Numbered from the stretch's first letter, positions 23,475-32,100 are shown. The stretch is DNA of 64,000 nt from Sphaerisporangium melleum (GCF_014646695.1 NZ_BMNT01000040.1:1-64000), one strand, 5' to 3'. Notes: generated by a model not told the origin, from the letters alone. Numbers and translations: made by a program.

Positions 23475-25292
23475 GTGCCGAGCGAGTCAGAGCACACGTC
23501 GTCCGTCATGCGCCAGGGGTTCGGCGTCATCGGCCACGCCGTCCGGAGCGAACCGCGCGTCTTCACCGGGGCCGTGCTGTCCAGCGCGGTCTACGGTGCG
23601 ATGACCGTGGCCTCCTCCTGGGCGCTGGGCTGGGCGACCGAGCACGCCGTACTGCCGGCCTTCCGATCCGGCTCGCCGGCCACCGGCACGCTGACCGCCG
23701 CCGCCCTGCTGATCGTGGGCGTGGCGGTGCTGAAGGCGGCCGGGGTGATCGGCCGCAGGGTGCTGGCCGGCATCATGCAATATCGCATGCAGGCCCGTTC
23801 GCGCCGGGCGGTGACCCGCCAGTACCTCCGGCTGCCGCTCGCCTGGCACCACCGGCACCCCACCGGGCAACTGCTGTCCAACGCCGGCTCCGACATCGAG
23901 GCCGCCTGGGCGCCGCTCGCCCCGCTGCCGATGGCCGTCGGCGTCGTGGTCATGCTGGTCACCGCGGCCGCCGGCATCGTGGTCGTGGACCCGATGCTCG
24001 CCATAGTCGGCTTTCTGATCTTCCCGGCCATCGCCGTGCTCAACCTGGTGTACCAGCGCAGGCTCTCGCCGCTGGTGATGCGCGCCCAGCAGCTCCGCGC
24101 CGAGGTCAGTGAGATCGCGCACGAGAGCTTCGACGGCGCGCTCGTCGTCAAGACCCTGGGGCGGGAGGACACCGAGGCCGAGCGTTTCCAGGCCCGGGCC
24201 GACCGGCTGCGCGAGGCCAACATCGCCGTCGGCCGGGTCCGCGGCATGTTCGATCCGCTGCTGGAGGCGCTGCCGACGCTCGGCGTCCTGGCGGTGCTGC
24301 TGTTCGGCTCGCTGCGCCTGGCCTCGGGCGGGGTGACCTCCGGTGAGCTGGTCCAGGTCTCCTACCTGTTCACCCTGCTCGCCTTCCCGGTCCGCGCGCT
24401 CGGCTGGGTGCTGGCCGAGCTGCCGCGCAGCGTCGTCGGCTGGCGGCGGGTGCAGGATGTGCTGAACGCCTCCGGCTCGATGGAGTTCGGCCCGGCCCAC
24501 CTGGCCACGCGCGGCCCGGCCCGCGTGCAGGTGCGCGACCTGAGCTTCGGCTACGTGCCCGGCGCGCCGGTGCTGTCCGGTGTGGACTTCGACGTCGAGG
24601 CCGGCCGTACGGTGGCGCTCGTCGGCCCCACCGGCTCGGGCAAGTCGACGCTGACCCAGCTCCTGGTCCGCCTGATCGACCCCGACGAGGGCCGGGTGCT
24701 GATCGACGGGGCGGACCTGCGGGACGTCGCGCGGGGCCAGGTCAGCGCGGTGGCGGCCCTGGTGCCGCAGCAGACGTTCCTGTTCGACGACACGGTGCGC
24801 GGCAACCTGACCCTCGGCGGCGCCGAGGGCGCCTCGGACGAGCAGATCTGGGCGGCCCTGCGCCTGGCCCAGGCCGAAGGGTTCGTCAGCGCCCTGCCCA
24901 AGAACCTGGACACCCGCATCGGCGAGCGCGGCGCGACGCTGTCCGGCGGGCAGCGCCAGCGCCTGGCGCTCGCCCGGGCCCTGGTCAGGTCGCCCCGGCT
25001 GCTCATCCTGGACGACTCCACCTCCAGCGTGGACGCCCAGGTCGAGGGCCGCATCCTGTTCGGGCTGCGCGACGGTTCGCCGGACTCGACGGTGATCGTG
25101 GTCGCCTACCGGATGGCGACGATCGCGCTGGCGGACGAGGTGGTCTACCTGGAGCAGGGCCGGGTCGCCGACCGCGGTACGCACGAGGAGCTGCTGGCCC
25201 GGTGCGCCGGCTACCGCGACCTGGTCACCGCCTACGAGCGGGAAGAGGTCGAGCGCGCGGCGCTGGACGCCGGCGAGGAGGTCAACGCGTGA
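23475..25292 (+). CDS. ABC exporter half-transporter with degenerate catalytic site (heterodimer subunit 1)
   Basis: A 605-residue fused TMD-NBD exporter. GTG 23475 follows GAGAGGA at 9 nt. Six membrane helices cover residues about 30-320. The NBD has Walker A GPTGSGKST, Q-loop VPQQTF, signature LSGGQRQRLALARAL and Walker B LLILDDSTSSVD. The residue after the Walker B Asp is Asp instead of catalytic Glu, and the switch His is Tyr (VAYRMATIA). Both changes mark the non-hydrolysing site of asymmetric heterodimeric exporters. The partner with the intact site lies 91 bp downstream. Substrate (drug, lipid or peptide) unknown. Confidence 0.92.
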   Translation: MPSESEHTSSVMRQGFGVIGHAVRSEPRVFTGAVLSSAVYGAMTVASSWALGWATEHAVLPAFRSGSPATGTLTAAALLIVGVAVLKAAGVIGRRVLAGIMQYRMQARSRRAVTRQYLRLPLAWHHRHPTGQLLSNAGSDIEAAWAPLAPLPMAVGVVVMLVTAAAGIVVVDPMLAIVGFLIFPAIAVLNLVYQRRLSPLVMRAQQLRAEVSEIAHESFDGALVVKTLGREDTEAERFQARADRLREANIAVGRVRGMFDPLLEALPTLGVLAVLLFGSLRLASGGVTSGELVQVSYLFTLLAFPVRALGWVLAELPRSVVGWRRVQDVLNASGSMEFGPAHLATRGPARVQVRDLSFGYVPGAPVLSGVDFDVEAGRTVALVGPTGSGKSTLTQLLVRLIDPDEGRVLIDGADLRDVARGQVSAVAALVPQQTFLFDDTVRGNLTLGGAEGASDEQIWAALRLAQAEGFVSALPKNLDTRIGERGATLSGGQRQRLALARALVRSPRLLILDDSTSSVDAQVEGRILFGLRDGSPDSTVIVVAYRMATIALADEVVYLEQGRVADRGTHEELLARCAGYRDLVTAYEREEVERAALDAGEEVNA

Positions 25293-25383
25293 CGGGGCCC
25301 GGACGGACGGCACGACCCGCCGGCGGCACGGCGCGAAACACGATGATGCGGGACACGGCGGAGCAGGGCGAGGAGTACGGGGC

Positions 25384-27219
25384 ATGACGACGCGGGTGGA
25401 CGAGCGCGGCGCCGCGGAGACGGCGGCCGGCGGCAAGGCCGGGGCGGGGCTGCGGGTCGAGGAGCGTTCGGCGCTCGCCACGCTGCGGCACGGCCTGGCC
25501 CTGTCGCCGGAGTTCCGGATCGGACTGCCGGTCACGCTGCTGCTGGCGGTGCTCGCCACGCTGGGCAAGGTGATCGTGCCCATCGCCGTTCAGCAGGTCA
25601 TCGACCAGGGCCTGAAGGACACGACGGCGCCGGACATGGTGTTCATCACCCGGGCGGTGCTGCTGTGCGCCGTCGCGGTGCTGCTCACCGCCCTGTGCGG
25701 CTACCTCATGAACGTGCGGCTCTACCGCACCACCGAGTCGGGTCTGGCCTCGCTGCGCGGCAAGGCGTTCCGGCACGTCCACGACCTGTCGGTGCTCACC
25801 CAGAACACCGAGCGGCGTGGCGCGCTGGTCTCCCGCGTCACCAGCGACGTCGACCAGATCAGCACGTTCATGCAGTGGGGCGGCCTGATGGTCATCATCT
25901 CGGTGGGCCAGTTGCTCATCGCCAGCGTGCTGATGGCCGTGTACTCCTGGCAGCTCACGCTGGTCGTCTGGGGCTGCTTCCTGCCCCTGGTCATCGCGCT
26001 GCCGCGGTTCCAGCGCTGGGTGGCCCGCGCCTACACCGGGGTGCGCGAGCGCACCGGCGACATGCTGGCGGCGGTCAGCGAGTCGGTGGTGGGCAGCGCG
26101 GTCATCCGGGCGTACGGCTCGGAGGAGCGCACCGCGCGCCGCATCGACGAGGCGGTGGGCGCCCACCAGGCGGCGCAGACCCGCGCCCAGAAGATCATCG
26201 CGTTCACCTTCCCGAGCACCGAGCTGGTGGGCGCGCTGGCGATCGCCGGCGTCGTCGTCCTCGGCGTCGAGCTCGGCGTGGGCGGCGCGATCTCCGCCGG
26301 GCGGCTGGTGGCGTTCCTGTTCCTGATCACGCTGTTCATCAGCCCGCTGCAGACGGCGACCGAGGTGCTGAACGACGCGCAGAACGCCGTCGCCGGCTGG
26401 CGGCGCGTCCTCGGCGTGCTGGACACCCCCGCCGATGTGGCCGACCCGGGCGAGAAGGGCCGGGTGCTCCCGCGCGGCCCGATCACGGTGTCCTTCCAGG
26501 GCGTCGGCTTCCACTACCCGGGCGGCCCGCAGGTGCTGCACGACGTGTGGGCCGACATCGCGCCCCGCACGCGGGTGGCGATCGTGGGGGAGACCGGCTC
26601 GGGCAAGACGACCTTCGCCAAGCTGCTCACCCGCCTGATGGACCCCACCAGCGGGCACATCCTGGTCGACGGCGTCGAGCTGCGCGACGTGCGGTTCTCC
26701 TCGCTGCGCGAGCGCATCGTCATGGTGCCCCAGGACGGGTTCCTGTTCGACGGGACGCTGGCCGACAACATCCGGTACGGCCGGCCCTCGGCCACCGACG
26801 AGGAGATCGGCCTGGCCATGACCGAGCTGGGGCTGGGCGACTGGCTGGAGGGCCTGCCCGCGGGCCTGGCCACCCCGGTGGGCCAGCGGGGCGAGTCGCT
26901 GTCGGCGGGCGAGCGCCAGCTCGTCGCGCTCGCCCGGGCCTACCTCGCCGATCCCGACCTGCTGCTGCTGGACGAGGCGACCTCGGCGGTGGACCCGGCG
27001 ACCGAGGTACGGCTGGCCCGCGCGCTGGACGGGGTCACCCGCGGCCGCACGGCCGTGTCGATCGCCCACCGGCTGTCCACCGCCGAGGCGGCCGACGAGG
27101 TGCTGGTGTTCGAGCACGGCCGCATCGTGCAGCGCGGCCCGCACGCCGAGCTGGTGCGCAAGGACGGCGTCTACGCCGACCTGTACGCCTCCTGGGCGGC
27201 CGCCGCGCGCAGCTCCTAG
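25384..27219 (+). CDS. ABC exporter half-transporter with catalytic site (heterodimer subunit 2)
   Basis: A 611-residue TMD-NBD exporter. The NBD carries Walker A GETGSGKTT, Q-loop VPQDGF, Walker B LLLLDEATSAVD with the catalytic Glu, and the switch His in SIAHRLSTAEAAD. Its signature is LSAGERQLVALARAY, that is SAGE in place of SGGQ. In a head-to-tail dimer this weak signature faces the Walker motifs of subunit 1, which also lack the catalytic Glu and His, while the canonical LSGGQ of subunit 1 faces this intact site. The two genes therefore form one asymmetric transporter. A 14-codon frame (25343-25387) overlaps the start, too short to judge. Confidence 0.92.
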   Translation: MTTRVDERGAAETAAGGKAGAGLRVEERSALATLRHGLALSPEFRIGLPVTLLLAVLATLGKVIVPIAVQQVIDQGLKDTTAPDMVFITRAVLLCAVAVLLTALCGYLMNVRLYRTTESGLASLRGKAFRHVHDLSVLTQNTERRGALVSRVTSDVDQISTFMQWGGLMVIISVGQLLIASVLMAVYSWQLTLVVWGCFLPLVIALPRFQRWVARAYTGVRERTGDMLAAVSESVVGSAVIRAYGSEERTARRIDEAVGAHQAAQTRAQKIIAFTFPSTELVGALAIAGVVVLGVELGVGGAISAGRLVAFLFLITLFISPLQTATEVLNDAQNAVAGWRRVLGVLDTPADVADPGEKGRVLPRGPITVSFQGVGFHYPGGPQVLHDVWADIAPRTRVAIVGETGSGKTTFAKLLTRLMDPTSGHILVDGVELRDVRFSSLRERIVMVPQDGFLFDGTLADNIRYGRPSATDEEIGLAMTELGLGDWLEGLPAGLATPVGQRGESLSAGERQLVALARAYLADPDLLLLDEATSAVDPATEVRLARALDGVTRGRTAVSIAHRLSTAEAADEVLVFEHGRIVQRGPHAELVRKDGVYADLYASWAAAARSS

Positions 27220-27256
27220 ACCAGGGGAGCGGCGCGGCGGGACCGTTCGTGCCGAT

Positions 27257-27287
27257 GACCGGCGGGCGTGGCACCGGCCCGCCGGTC
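27257..27287. terminator. Bidirectional hairpin terminator
   Basis: GACCGGCGGGC (27257-27267) pairs with GCCCGCCGGTC (27277-27287), loop 9 nt, between the convergent exporter and Old Yellow Enzyme genes. Confidence 0.75.
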
Positions 27288-27294
27288 AGGCTGC

Positions 27295-28356
27295 TCAGGC
27301 CAGGGCGGGGTAGTCGGTGTAACCGCGCTGGTCACCGCCGTAGTAGGTGGCGGGGTCGGGAGTGTTGTACGGGCCGCCGGCGGCCAGCCGGGCGGGCAGG
27401 TCGGGATTCGCCAGGAACAGCGCCGCGAAGGACACCAGATCGGCGGTGCCGTCCTCGATCAGGCGAAGATGCTCCGGGCCGGTGATGCCCTCGGGGGTGT
27501 AGGGGTTCAGCATCAGCGCGCCGTGCCACATCCGGCGCAGGCGCAGCGTCAGATCACGGTGCGGCCCCTCGAAGATGTGCAGGTAGGCGAGGCCGAGCGG
27601 ATCGAGCTCGGTGATCAGCGCCTCGTAGGTGTCGTGGGCGTTGTGCTCGGCGATGTCGTTGTTGGGCACCCCGGGGGAGATGCGCAGCCCGAGCCGCTCG
27701 GCGCCGATCTCGCCGGCGACGGCCCGGACGACGGCCAGCGGGAACCGGATCCTGGCCGCGGCGTCGCCGCCCCAGTGGTCGCCGCGCTGGTTGGTGTTGG
27801 TGGCCAGGAACTGGTGGAGCAGGTAGCCGTTCGCGCCGTGCAGCTCCACGCCGTCGAAACCGGCCTCCATCGCCAGCCGCGCCGAACGGGCGAAGTCGGC
27901 GATGGTGGCCTGGATGCCGTCCTCGTCCAGCTCGACCGGGTCGGCGCTGGCCTGCATGCCCTGGCCGGTGAAGATCTTGACGTCCGCGCTGATCGCGGAG
28001 GGGGCGACGTGGGTCATGCCGTCCGGCAGGAAGCCGGAGTGGCCGACGCGGCCGGTGTGCATGAGCTGCACGAAGATCTTGCCGCCCTTGGCGTGCACGG
28101 CGTCGGTGACCCGGCGCCAGCCCGCCACCTGCCGGTCGTCGTGCAGACCCGGGGTGTCCAGGTAGCCCTGGCCCACGACGGAGGGCTGGGTGCCCTCGGT
28201 GATGATCAGGCCGGCGGAGGCGCGCTGCGCGTAGTACTCGGCCATCAGCGGCGTCGGAATCCGATCGACCGCCCGGCTGCGGGTCATCGGTGACATGACG
28301 ATGCGATTGGTCAACCTGAGTCCACCCAGGTCGAACGGGTCGAAGGCGGTCGGCAT
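27295..28356 (-). CDS. Old Yellow Enzyme family NADH:flavin oxidoreductase (alkene reductase)
   Basis: A 353-residue FMN TIM barrel reducing activated C=C bonds or nitro groups with NAD(P)H. Typical motifs: FDLGGLRLTNRIVMSPMTRS at the N-terminus, QRASAGLIITEGTQPS, QLMHTGRVGH, the substrate-binding His/Asn pair in ELHGANGYLLHQF, TNQRGDHWGGDAAARIRF, GLRISP and phosphate-binding residues near PYTPEGITGPEHL. It is divergent from an HxlR regulator with Cys9, and inverted repeats occupy the shared promoter, so induction by electrophiles is likely. Confidence 0.94.
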   Translation of the reverse strand: MPTAFDPFDLGGLRLTNRIVMSPMTRSRAVDRIPTPLMAEYYAQRASAGLIITEGTQPSVVGQGYLDTPGLHDDRQVAGWRRVTDAVHAKGGKIFVQLMHTGRVGHSGFLPDGMTHVAPSAISADVKIFTGQGMQASADPVELDEDGIQATIADFARSARLAMEAGFDGVELHGANGYLLHQFLATNTNQRGDHWGGDAAARIRFPLAVVRAVAGEIGAERLGLRISPGVPNNDIAEHNAHDTYEALITELDPLGLAYLHIFEGPHRDLTLRLRRMWHGALMLNPYTPEGITGPEHLRLIEDGTADLVSFAALFLANPDLPARLAAGGPYNTPDPATYYGGDQRGYTDYPALA

Positions 28357-28376
28357 CGGAACTCCCTGCGAGACTG

Positions 28377-28410
28377 TCGACTATCTAGTCGAAGGTGACT
28401 ATCTAATCGA
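28377..28410. promoter_or_regulatory. Tandem inverted-repeat operators between OYE and HxlR genes
   Basis: TCGACTA-TC-TAGTCGA (28377-28392) is a perfect 7-bp inverted repeat with a 2-bp spacer. A second imperfect copy, GTGACTATCTAATCGA, lies at 28395-28410. The centres are 18 bp apart, so both copies lie on nearly the same DNA face. They cover the region just upstream of the OYE start, where its minus-strand TAGATA-like -10 lies. Confidence 0.7.
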
Positions 28411-28456
28411 AAGCCTAGCCTTATCATCTATCGTTGAGCAAGTCGCTATCCAGGAG

Positions 28457-28462
28457 TAAGCT
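28457..28462 (+). promoter_or_regulatory. Candidate leaderless -10 element (TAAGCT) for the HxlR gene
   Basis: TAAGCT is followed by CCTATC and GTG 28469. The only ribosome-binding-like AGGAG (28452-28456) is 12 nt away and can pair with CTCCT at 28461-28465, so a leaderless start is the simpler reading. Confidence 0.4.
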
Positions 28463-28468
28463 CCTATC

Positions 28469-28810
28469 GTGCCTGGCTACGAACCGGACTTCTGTCCCCG
28501 CTACCACAGTTCGATCGAACTGATCGGCAAGCGGTGGACCGGCGTGATCCTGCGTGAACTGCTCCGCGGCGCGAGCCGCTTCTCACAGCTGTCGAACGCG
28601 ATCCCCGACATCACCGACAAACTGCTGGCCGAACGGCTCAAGGAACTGGAAGCCGCGGGCGTCGTCGAGCGGCGGATCTACCCGGAGACCCCGGTCCGCA
28701 TCGAGTACGTGCTGACGGAGAAGGGCCGCGACCTGGAGGGCGTCGTCCGCGAGGTGTCGCGGTGGGCCGAGCACTGGCTGCCCCCGGTCCCCGCGAACCC
28801 GGAGGCCTAG
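28469..28810 (+). CDS. HxlR-family winged-helix transcriptional regulator
   Basis: A 113-residue MarR/HxlR-type regulator. HxlR features: FCPRYHSSIELIGKRWTGVI, ILRELLRGASRFSQLSNAIP, the recognition helix region DITDKLLAERLKELEAAGVV and the wing ERRIYPETPVRIEYVLTEKG. Cys9 sits where the redox-sensing Cys of YodB/HypR-type members is found, so thiol modification by quinones or aldehydes may release it from DNA. It probably controls the divergent Old Yellow Enzyme and itself through the repeats at 28377-28410. Confidence 0.92.
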   Translation: MPGYEPDFCPRYHSSIELIGKRWTGVILRELLRGASRFSQLSNAIPDITDKLLAERLKELEAAGVVERRIYPETPVRIEYVLTEKGRDLEGVVREVSRWAEHWLPPVPANPEA

Positions 28811-28885
28811 CCGGGTTCCCGTTCCCCCGCGGGAGTGAACGCGGGAGCGACGAGGGCGTACGGAAAGGACGCGATCAGCCGGCCT

Positions 28886-29983
28886 TCACTCGGCGGCCCG
28901 GCCCCCATCGTCATCGGACGGGCCGGAGTCGCACCGGCGCCGCAGGAGCAGCATCGCCACGTCGTCGCCGAGGGGCCCGCCCACGTGGTCGAGCAGATCC
29001 GTGCGCAGCTCGTCCAGCGCGACCTGCGGATCCTCGTCCGTCAGGACCTTCGTCCGCTCGAAGAGGGGATAGAAGTTCCTGAAGGGGTCACGCGCCTCGA
29101 TCACCCCGTCGGTGTAGAACAGGATCTGGTCACCGTCCAGGAAGGGGAGGCGGGACGGTCTGGCCGGGCTCGGGCTCAGCGACACCAGGCCGAGCGGCGG
29201 GCACTCCGTCTGCGGCTCGGCGAAGAACGCGTGCCCGTCATGGCGGATGACCAGGGGAGCGGGGTGCCCGAAGTTGAGCAGGGAGATCTCGCCGTCATGG
29301 ACTTCGGCGATGATCGCCGTGACGAACTTCTCCCCGCTCAGATGCCGCACCAGGCTGTTCTCCAGGCGCTGCCCGACGGCGGACAGCTCGGGCTCGTCGT
29401 AGGCGGCCTCACGGAACGCGCCGAGCACCCAGGCGGCGATCTCGACGGCGTCCAGTCCCTTGCCCTGGACGTCGCCGATGAGCAGGCGCACGCCCGCCGG
29501 CGTGGTGACCACCTCGTACAGATCACCGCCGATCTGGGCCTCGGCCGCGGCGGAGGTGTAGGACAGGCCGATGTGCAGGTCGTCCGCCCGGCGCGGCACT
29601 GGCCGCAGCAGCACCCGCTGGGCCGCCTCGGCGACCAGGCGCACGTTGGCCAGCTCGCGCTCCCGGTGGATGCGCAGCCGGCTGGCCAGGGCGCTGGCGC
29701 CCGTGACCGCGATGATGGTGGCGATGGTCAGGTTGTTCTGCGGCGTGAGCAGCAGCTCGCTGACGTACGCCAGCGGCAGGGACACGGCCAGCGCCAGCGC
29801 TCCTATGGCCATGGTGCGCCGCACACTGCCCGACACCGACGCGAAGGTGGGGCCCAGGGTGAGCAGGGGAAGGAAACCGAGCCTCGGGCCGGCGAGCAGG
29901 TCGACGCAGGCCACGGCGGCGATGGCGGCGAAAGGCAGTGATCTGAGCAGCGCCCGCGACTTCCTGTCGGTCTTCGCCGCCAA
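28886..29983 (-). CDS. Membrane-anchored PP2C/SpoIIE-type serine phosphatase
   Basis: A 365-residue protein with three to four membrane helices in residues 12-105, a linker helix (RIHRERELANVRLVAEAAQR) and a SpoIIE-type PP2C domain. Metal-binding motifs are visible: AEAQIGGDLYEVV, LLIGDVQGKGLDA, FGHPAPLVIRHDG, FYTDGVIEARD and LGDDVAMLLLRR. Such RsbU-like phosphatases dephosphorylate anti-sigma antagonists or STAS proteins in partner-switch pathways. The start TTG 29983 has no visible ribosome binding site, so the N-terminus is uncertain. No anti-sigma partner is adjacent. Confidence 0.85.
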   Translation of the reverse strand: MAAKTDRKSRALLRSLPFAAIAAVACVDLLAGPRLGFLPLLTLGPTFASVSGSVRRTMAIGALALAVSLPLAYVSELLLTPQNNLTIATIIAVTGASALASRLRIHRERELANVRLVAEAAQRVLLRPVPRRADDLHIGLSYTSAAAEAQIGGDLYEVVTTPAGVRLLIGDVQGKGLDAVEIAAWVLGAFREAAYDEPELSAVGQRLENSLVRHLSGEKFVTAIIAEVHDGEISLLNFGHPAPLVIRHDGHAFFAEPQTECPPLGLVSLSPSPARPSRLPFLDGDQILFYTDGVIEARDPFRNFYPLFERTKVLTDEDPQVALDELRTDLLDHVGGPLGDDVAMLLLRRRCDSGPSDDDGGRAAE

Positions 29984-30188
29984 AACGTTCAGGGTCGACC
30001 TCCGGCAATCTTCGCCACCACCGTAACGGCAGGCGATGCCCGGACGCCACTCAAGCCGGCCATGGGGCGCTCACGTGTCCGCGGGCCGGGCCGCGTCCCC
30101 TCGGCCCCGGTGCGGACGCCGGCCGCGGTCCGATGTCCGGCCCGAGCCGGAGCCGGTCGATGGTGGCGTACGGAGTGCCTTGCGCGGG

Positions 30189-30491
30189 TCAGCGGTCGGA
30201 ACGGCGGGGGCGCAGAGCGTCGCAGACGAGGGCCACGGCGGCCTGGGTGTCGGTCACGGGGGCGATGCGCTCGGCCCATGACCACCAGAACCACCAGTGG
30301 TCGCCGCCGCGTGCCGCGAAGATGACCTCCGACAGCGTGGGCACCGTCATGCTGATCACGATGAGCTGGGGAACGCCACCGGCGGTGGCCCCGACGCGCA
30401 CGTGCAGGCCCCGTGTCCTCAGCAGCTCGCCGAGCCGCCACAGATGGTCGGCGGCCGTGGCCGTCGTCGCGACCGGGTCGGCAGTGCCCAT
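30189..30491 (-). CDS. Hypothetical protein downstream of an XRE regulator
   Basis: A 100-residue protein. ATG 30491 follows GGAG by 5 nt and is preferred to the earlier start at 30548. Features: TAADHLWRLGELLRTRGLHV, VPQLIVISMTVPTLSEVIFA and an unusual Trp cluster GGDHWWFWWSWAERI, then TDTQAAVALVCDALR. It lies where a DUF397 partner of the upstream regulator would be expected but does not resemble DUF397. A 14-bp motif shared with the regulator promoter precedes it. Function unknown. Confidence 0.6.
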   Translation of the reverse strand: MGTADPVATTATAADHLWRLGELLRTRGLHVRVGATAGGVPQLIVISMTVPTLSEVIFAARGGDHWWFWWSWAERIAPVTDTQAAVALVCDALRPRRSDR

Positions 30492-30598
30492 GTCGTCTCC
30501 GTCCCGCGGGGGTGGCCGTGCGAGACGGGCGCTGCCCGCGTTCGCCACGGAGTGCGTCGCCCGCGACGGTAGGCGATCGGCGAAGCGCGGAGCAACGA

Positions 30599-30612
30599 TG
30601 TTGCGTCATGTT
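30599..30612. promoter_or_regulatory. Putative XRE operator copy 1
   Basis: TGTTGCGTCATGTT, matching TGTTGCGCGATGTT at 31559-31572 at 12 of 14 positions. It overlaps the stop codon of the XRE gene and lies upstream of the 100-residue protein. An inverted repeat GCAAC-GAT-GTTGC (30592-30604) overlaps it. Confidence 0.45.
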
Positions 30613-31475
30613 CCTCGTGGCGGCTCGTGCGGCTCGGCGAAGCTCGCGCGGGACGTCTCGATCAGCGTGCGGGCGGCCTTGCCGTACACGGCGGCCTCCG
30701 ACAGCCGGGCGAAGGCCCTCTCGTACAGCGCGACGTCGCTGGGAATCTTGATGCGGTACTGGCCGGGGACGGTGTCCACCCTGACCTGGGTCGCGTCGTA
30801 GATCCAGAAGTTCTCCGGCGGCATGATCGGCGGCCGGGCGGTCGACGGGATGACCCCGAGGCTCAGATGCGCGGTGCCGGCGGTCAGCCCGGCCAGCCGG
30901 TCGAGTTGCTCCACCATGTCCCGCGGGGCGCACACCGGGGTGCGCAGCGCCTGCTCACCGATGATGAACGCGAACAGCTTCCCGCCGGTCTCCAGCACGA
31001 CCTGCTGGCCCAGCCGGGCCGCCACCGCCACCTCCAGGTCGTCGGGGATGCCGCGGAAGTCGATCACGGCCCGCAGGTGCGCGCGGGCGTACGCGGGGGT
31101 CTGCAGCAGGCCCGGCACCGCCGAGTGCTGGAAGACCCGGAACCGCCGGGTGCCGCGGTAGAGCGAGGTGAAGGACTCCTGCACGTGGCGCAGGCCCGTC
31201 GCCTCCAGGCGCCGCCAGTCGGTGTACATCGAGTCGATGTTGCGCACGGCCGCGATGAGGTCCACGACGTACTCCTCGGCGTCGCAGACCCGGCACCACA
31301 TCCGGATGTCGTCCTCGTTGGGGGTCTGCGCCGCGTTCTCGATCTTGGAGACCTTGGAGTAGTGCCAGCCCGCCTCCGAGGCCAGGGCCCGGCCGGTGAT
31401 GCGGGCCTCGCTGCGGATCTCACGCAGGCGCGCGGCCAGGATGCCCTTGGCCTCGGTGATGCGTGGTGGGGGCAT
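30606..31475 (-). CDS. XRE-family helix-turn-helix regulator with DUF5753 domain
   Basis: A 289-residue regulator. ATG 31475 follows GAAGGTGG. Residues 5-65 form the helix-turn-helix (LAARLREIRSEARITGRALA, then ASEAGWHYSKVSKIEN). The rest is DUF5753: SLYRGTRRFRVFQHSAVPGL, LLQTPAYARAHLRAV, FAFIIGEQALRTPV, LGVIPSTARPP and YDATQVRVDTVPGQ. These proteins regulate development or specialised metabolism in actinomycetes, often through a small neighbouring partner. It is divergent from hisI. A motif repeated upstream of this gene and of the next gene is a candidate autoregulatory site. Confidence 0.92.
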   Translation of the reverse strand: MPPPRITEAKGILAARLREIRSEARITGRALASEAGWHYSKVSKIENAAQTPNEDDIRMWCRVCDAEEYVVDLIAAVRNIDSMYTDWRRLEATGLRHVQESFTSLYRGTRRFRVFQHSAVPGLLQTPAYARAHLRAVIDFRGIPDDLEVAVAARLGQQVVLETGGKLFAFIIGEQALRTPVCAPRDMVEQLDRLAGLTAGTAHLSLGVIPSTARPPIMPPENFWIYDATQVRVDTVPGQYRIKIPSDVALYERAFARLSEAAVYGKAARTLIETSRASFAEPHEPPRGT

Positions 31476-31558
31476 GGGGGAGCCACCTTCTCCGGACACG
31501 GGATGCCGCCTGACATCGCCGCCCCCACCGTAGCCCGAAGGCCCGCGCGGCTCCCACG

Positions 31559-31572
31559 TGTTGCGCGATGTT
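31559..31572. promoter_or_regulatory. Putative XRE operator copy 2
   Basis: TGTTGCGCGATGTT, 84 bp upstream of the XRE start and matching the copy at 30599-30612. It contains GTTGC twice in direct orientation. Confidence 0.45.
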
Positions 31573-31749
31573 GCTCGCCGCCGCGTCCGCCGGTCCCGCT
31601 GCGGCCGGCGGAGGCACGGCGCTCGCCGGCACCTCCCGCCGGACGGCCCGCTCCGCGTGCGGCCCGCTCCGCGTGCGGCGCGGCCCGGACGCGGTGCACA
31701 CACCCCCGCGGTGACCTGCCCTTGTGTGCGGCTGCGGCACAATTGCCCC

Positions 31750-32100
31750 ATGCCTCTTGATCAGAAGATCGCGGACCGCCTCAAGCGCACTGCGGACGGG
31801 CTGGTGCCCGCGGTCGTCCAGCAGCACGACACCGGCGAGGTGCTGATGCTGGCCTGGATGGACGACGAGGCCCTGCACCGCACGCTCACCACCGGCCGGG
31901 CCACCTACTGGTCACGCAGCCGCCGTTCCTACTGGGTCAAGGGCGAGACGTCCGGCCACGTCCAGCATGTCCAGCACGTGGCACTCGACTGCGACGGCGA
32001 CACCATCCTGCTGAAGGTCGACCAGGTCGGCGCGGCCTGTCACACCGGCGACCGCACCTGCTTCGACGCCGACGTGCTGCCGGTCCAGGGGACGCCGTGA
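31750..32100 (+). CDS. hisI: Phosphoribosyl-AMP cyclohydrolase
   Basis: A 116-residue monofunctional HisI that opens the adenine ring of phosphoribosyl-AMP. Motifs: [40 protein letters not shown], the metal-binding [13 protein letters not shown], and Cys ligands in CHTGDRTCF. No HisE domain follows. It is separated from the main his operon by 11.5 kb and heads the trp-associated group, overlapping the next gene by GTGA. Confidence 0.96.
   Translation: MPLDQKIADRLKRTADGLVPAVVQQHDTGEVLMLAWMDDEALHRTLTTGRATYWSRSRRSYWVKGETSGHVQHVQHVALDCDGDTILLKVDQVGAACHTGDRTCFDADVLPVQGTP

Noticed and set aside
25343-25387. A 14-codon frame overlapping the start of the second exporter gene by ATGA
   Set aside because: Too short to judge; the overlap may be chance in a 91-bp gap, so it was not listed as a gene.
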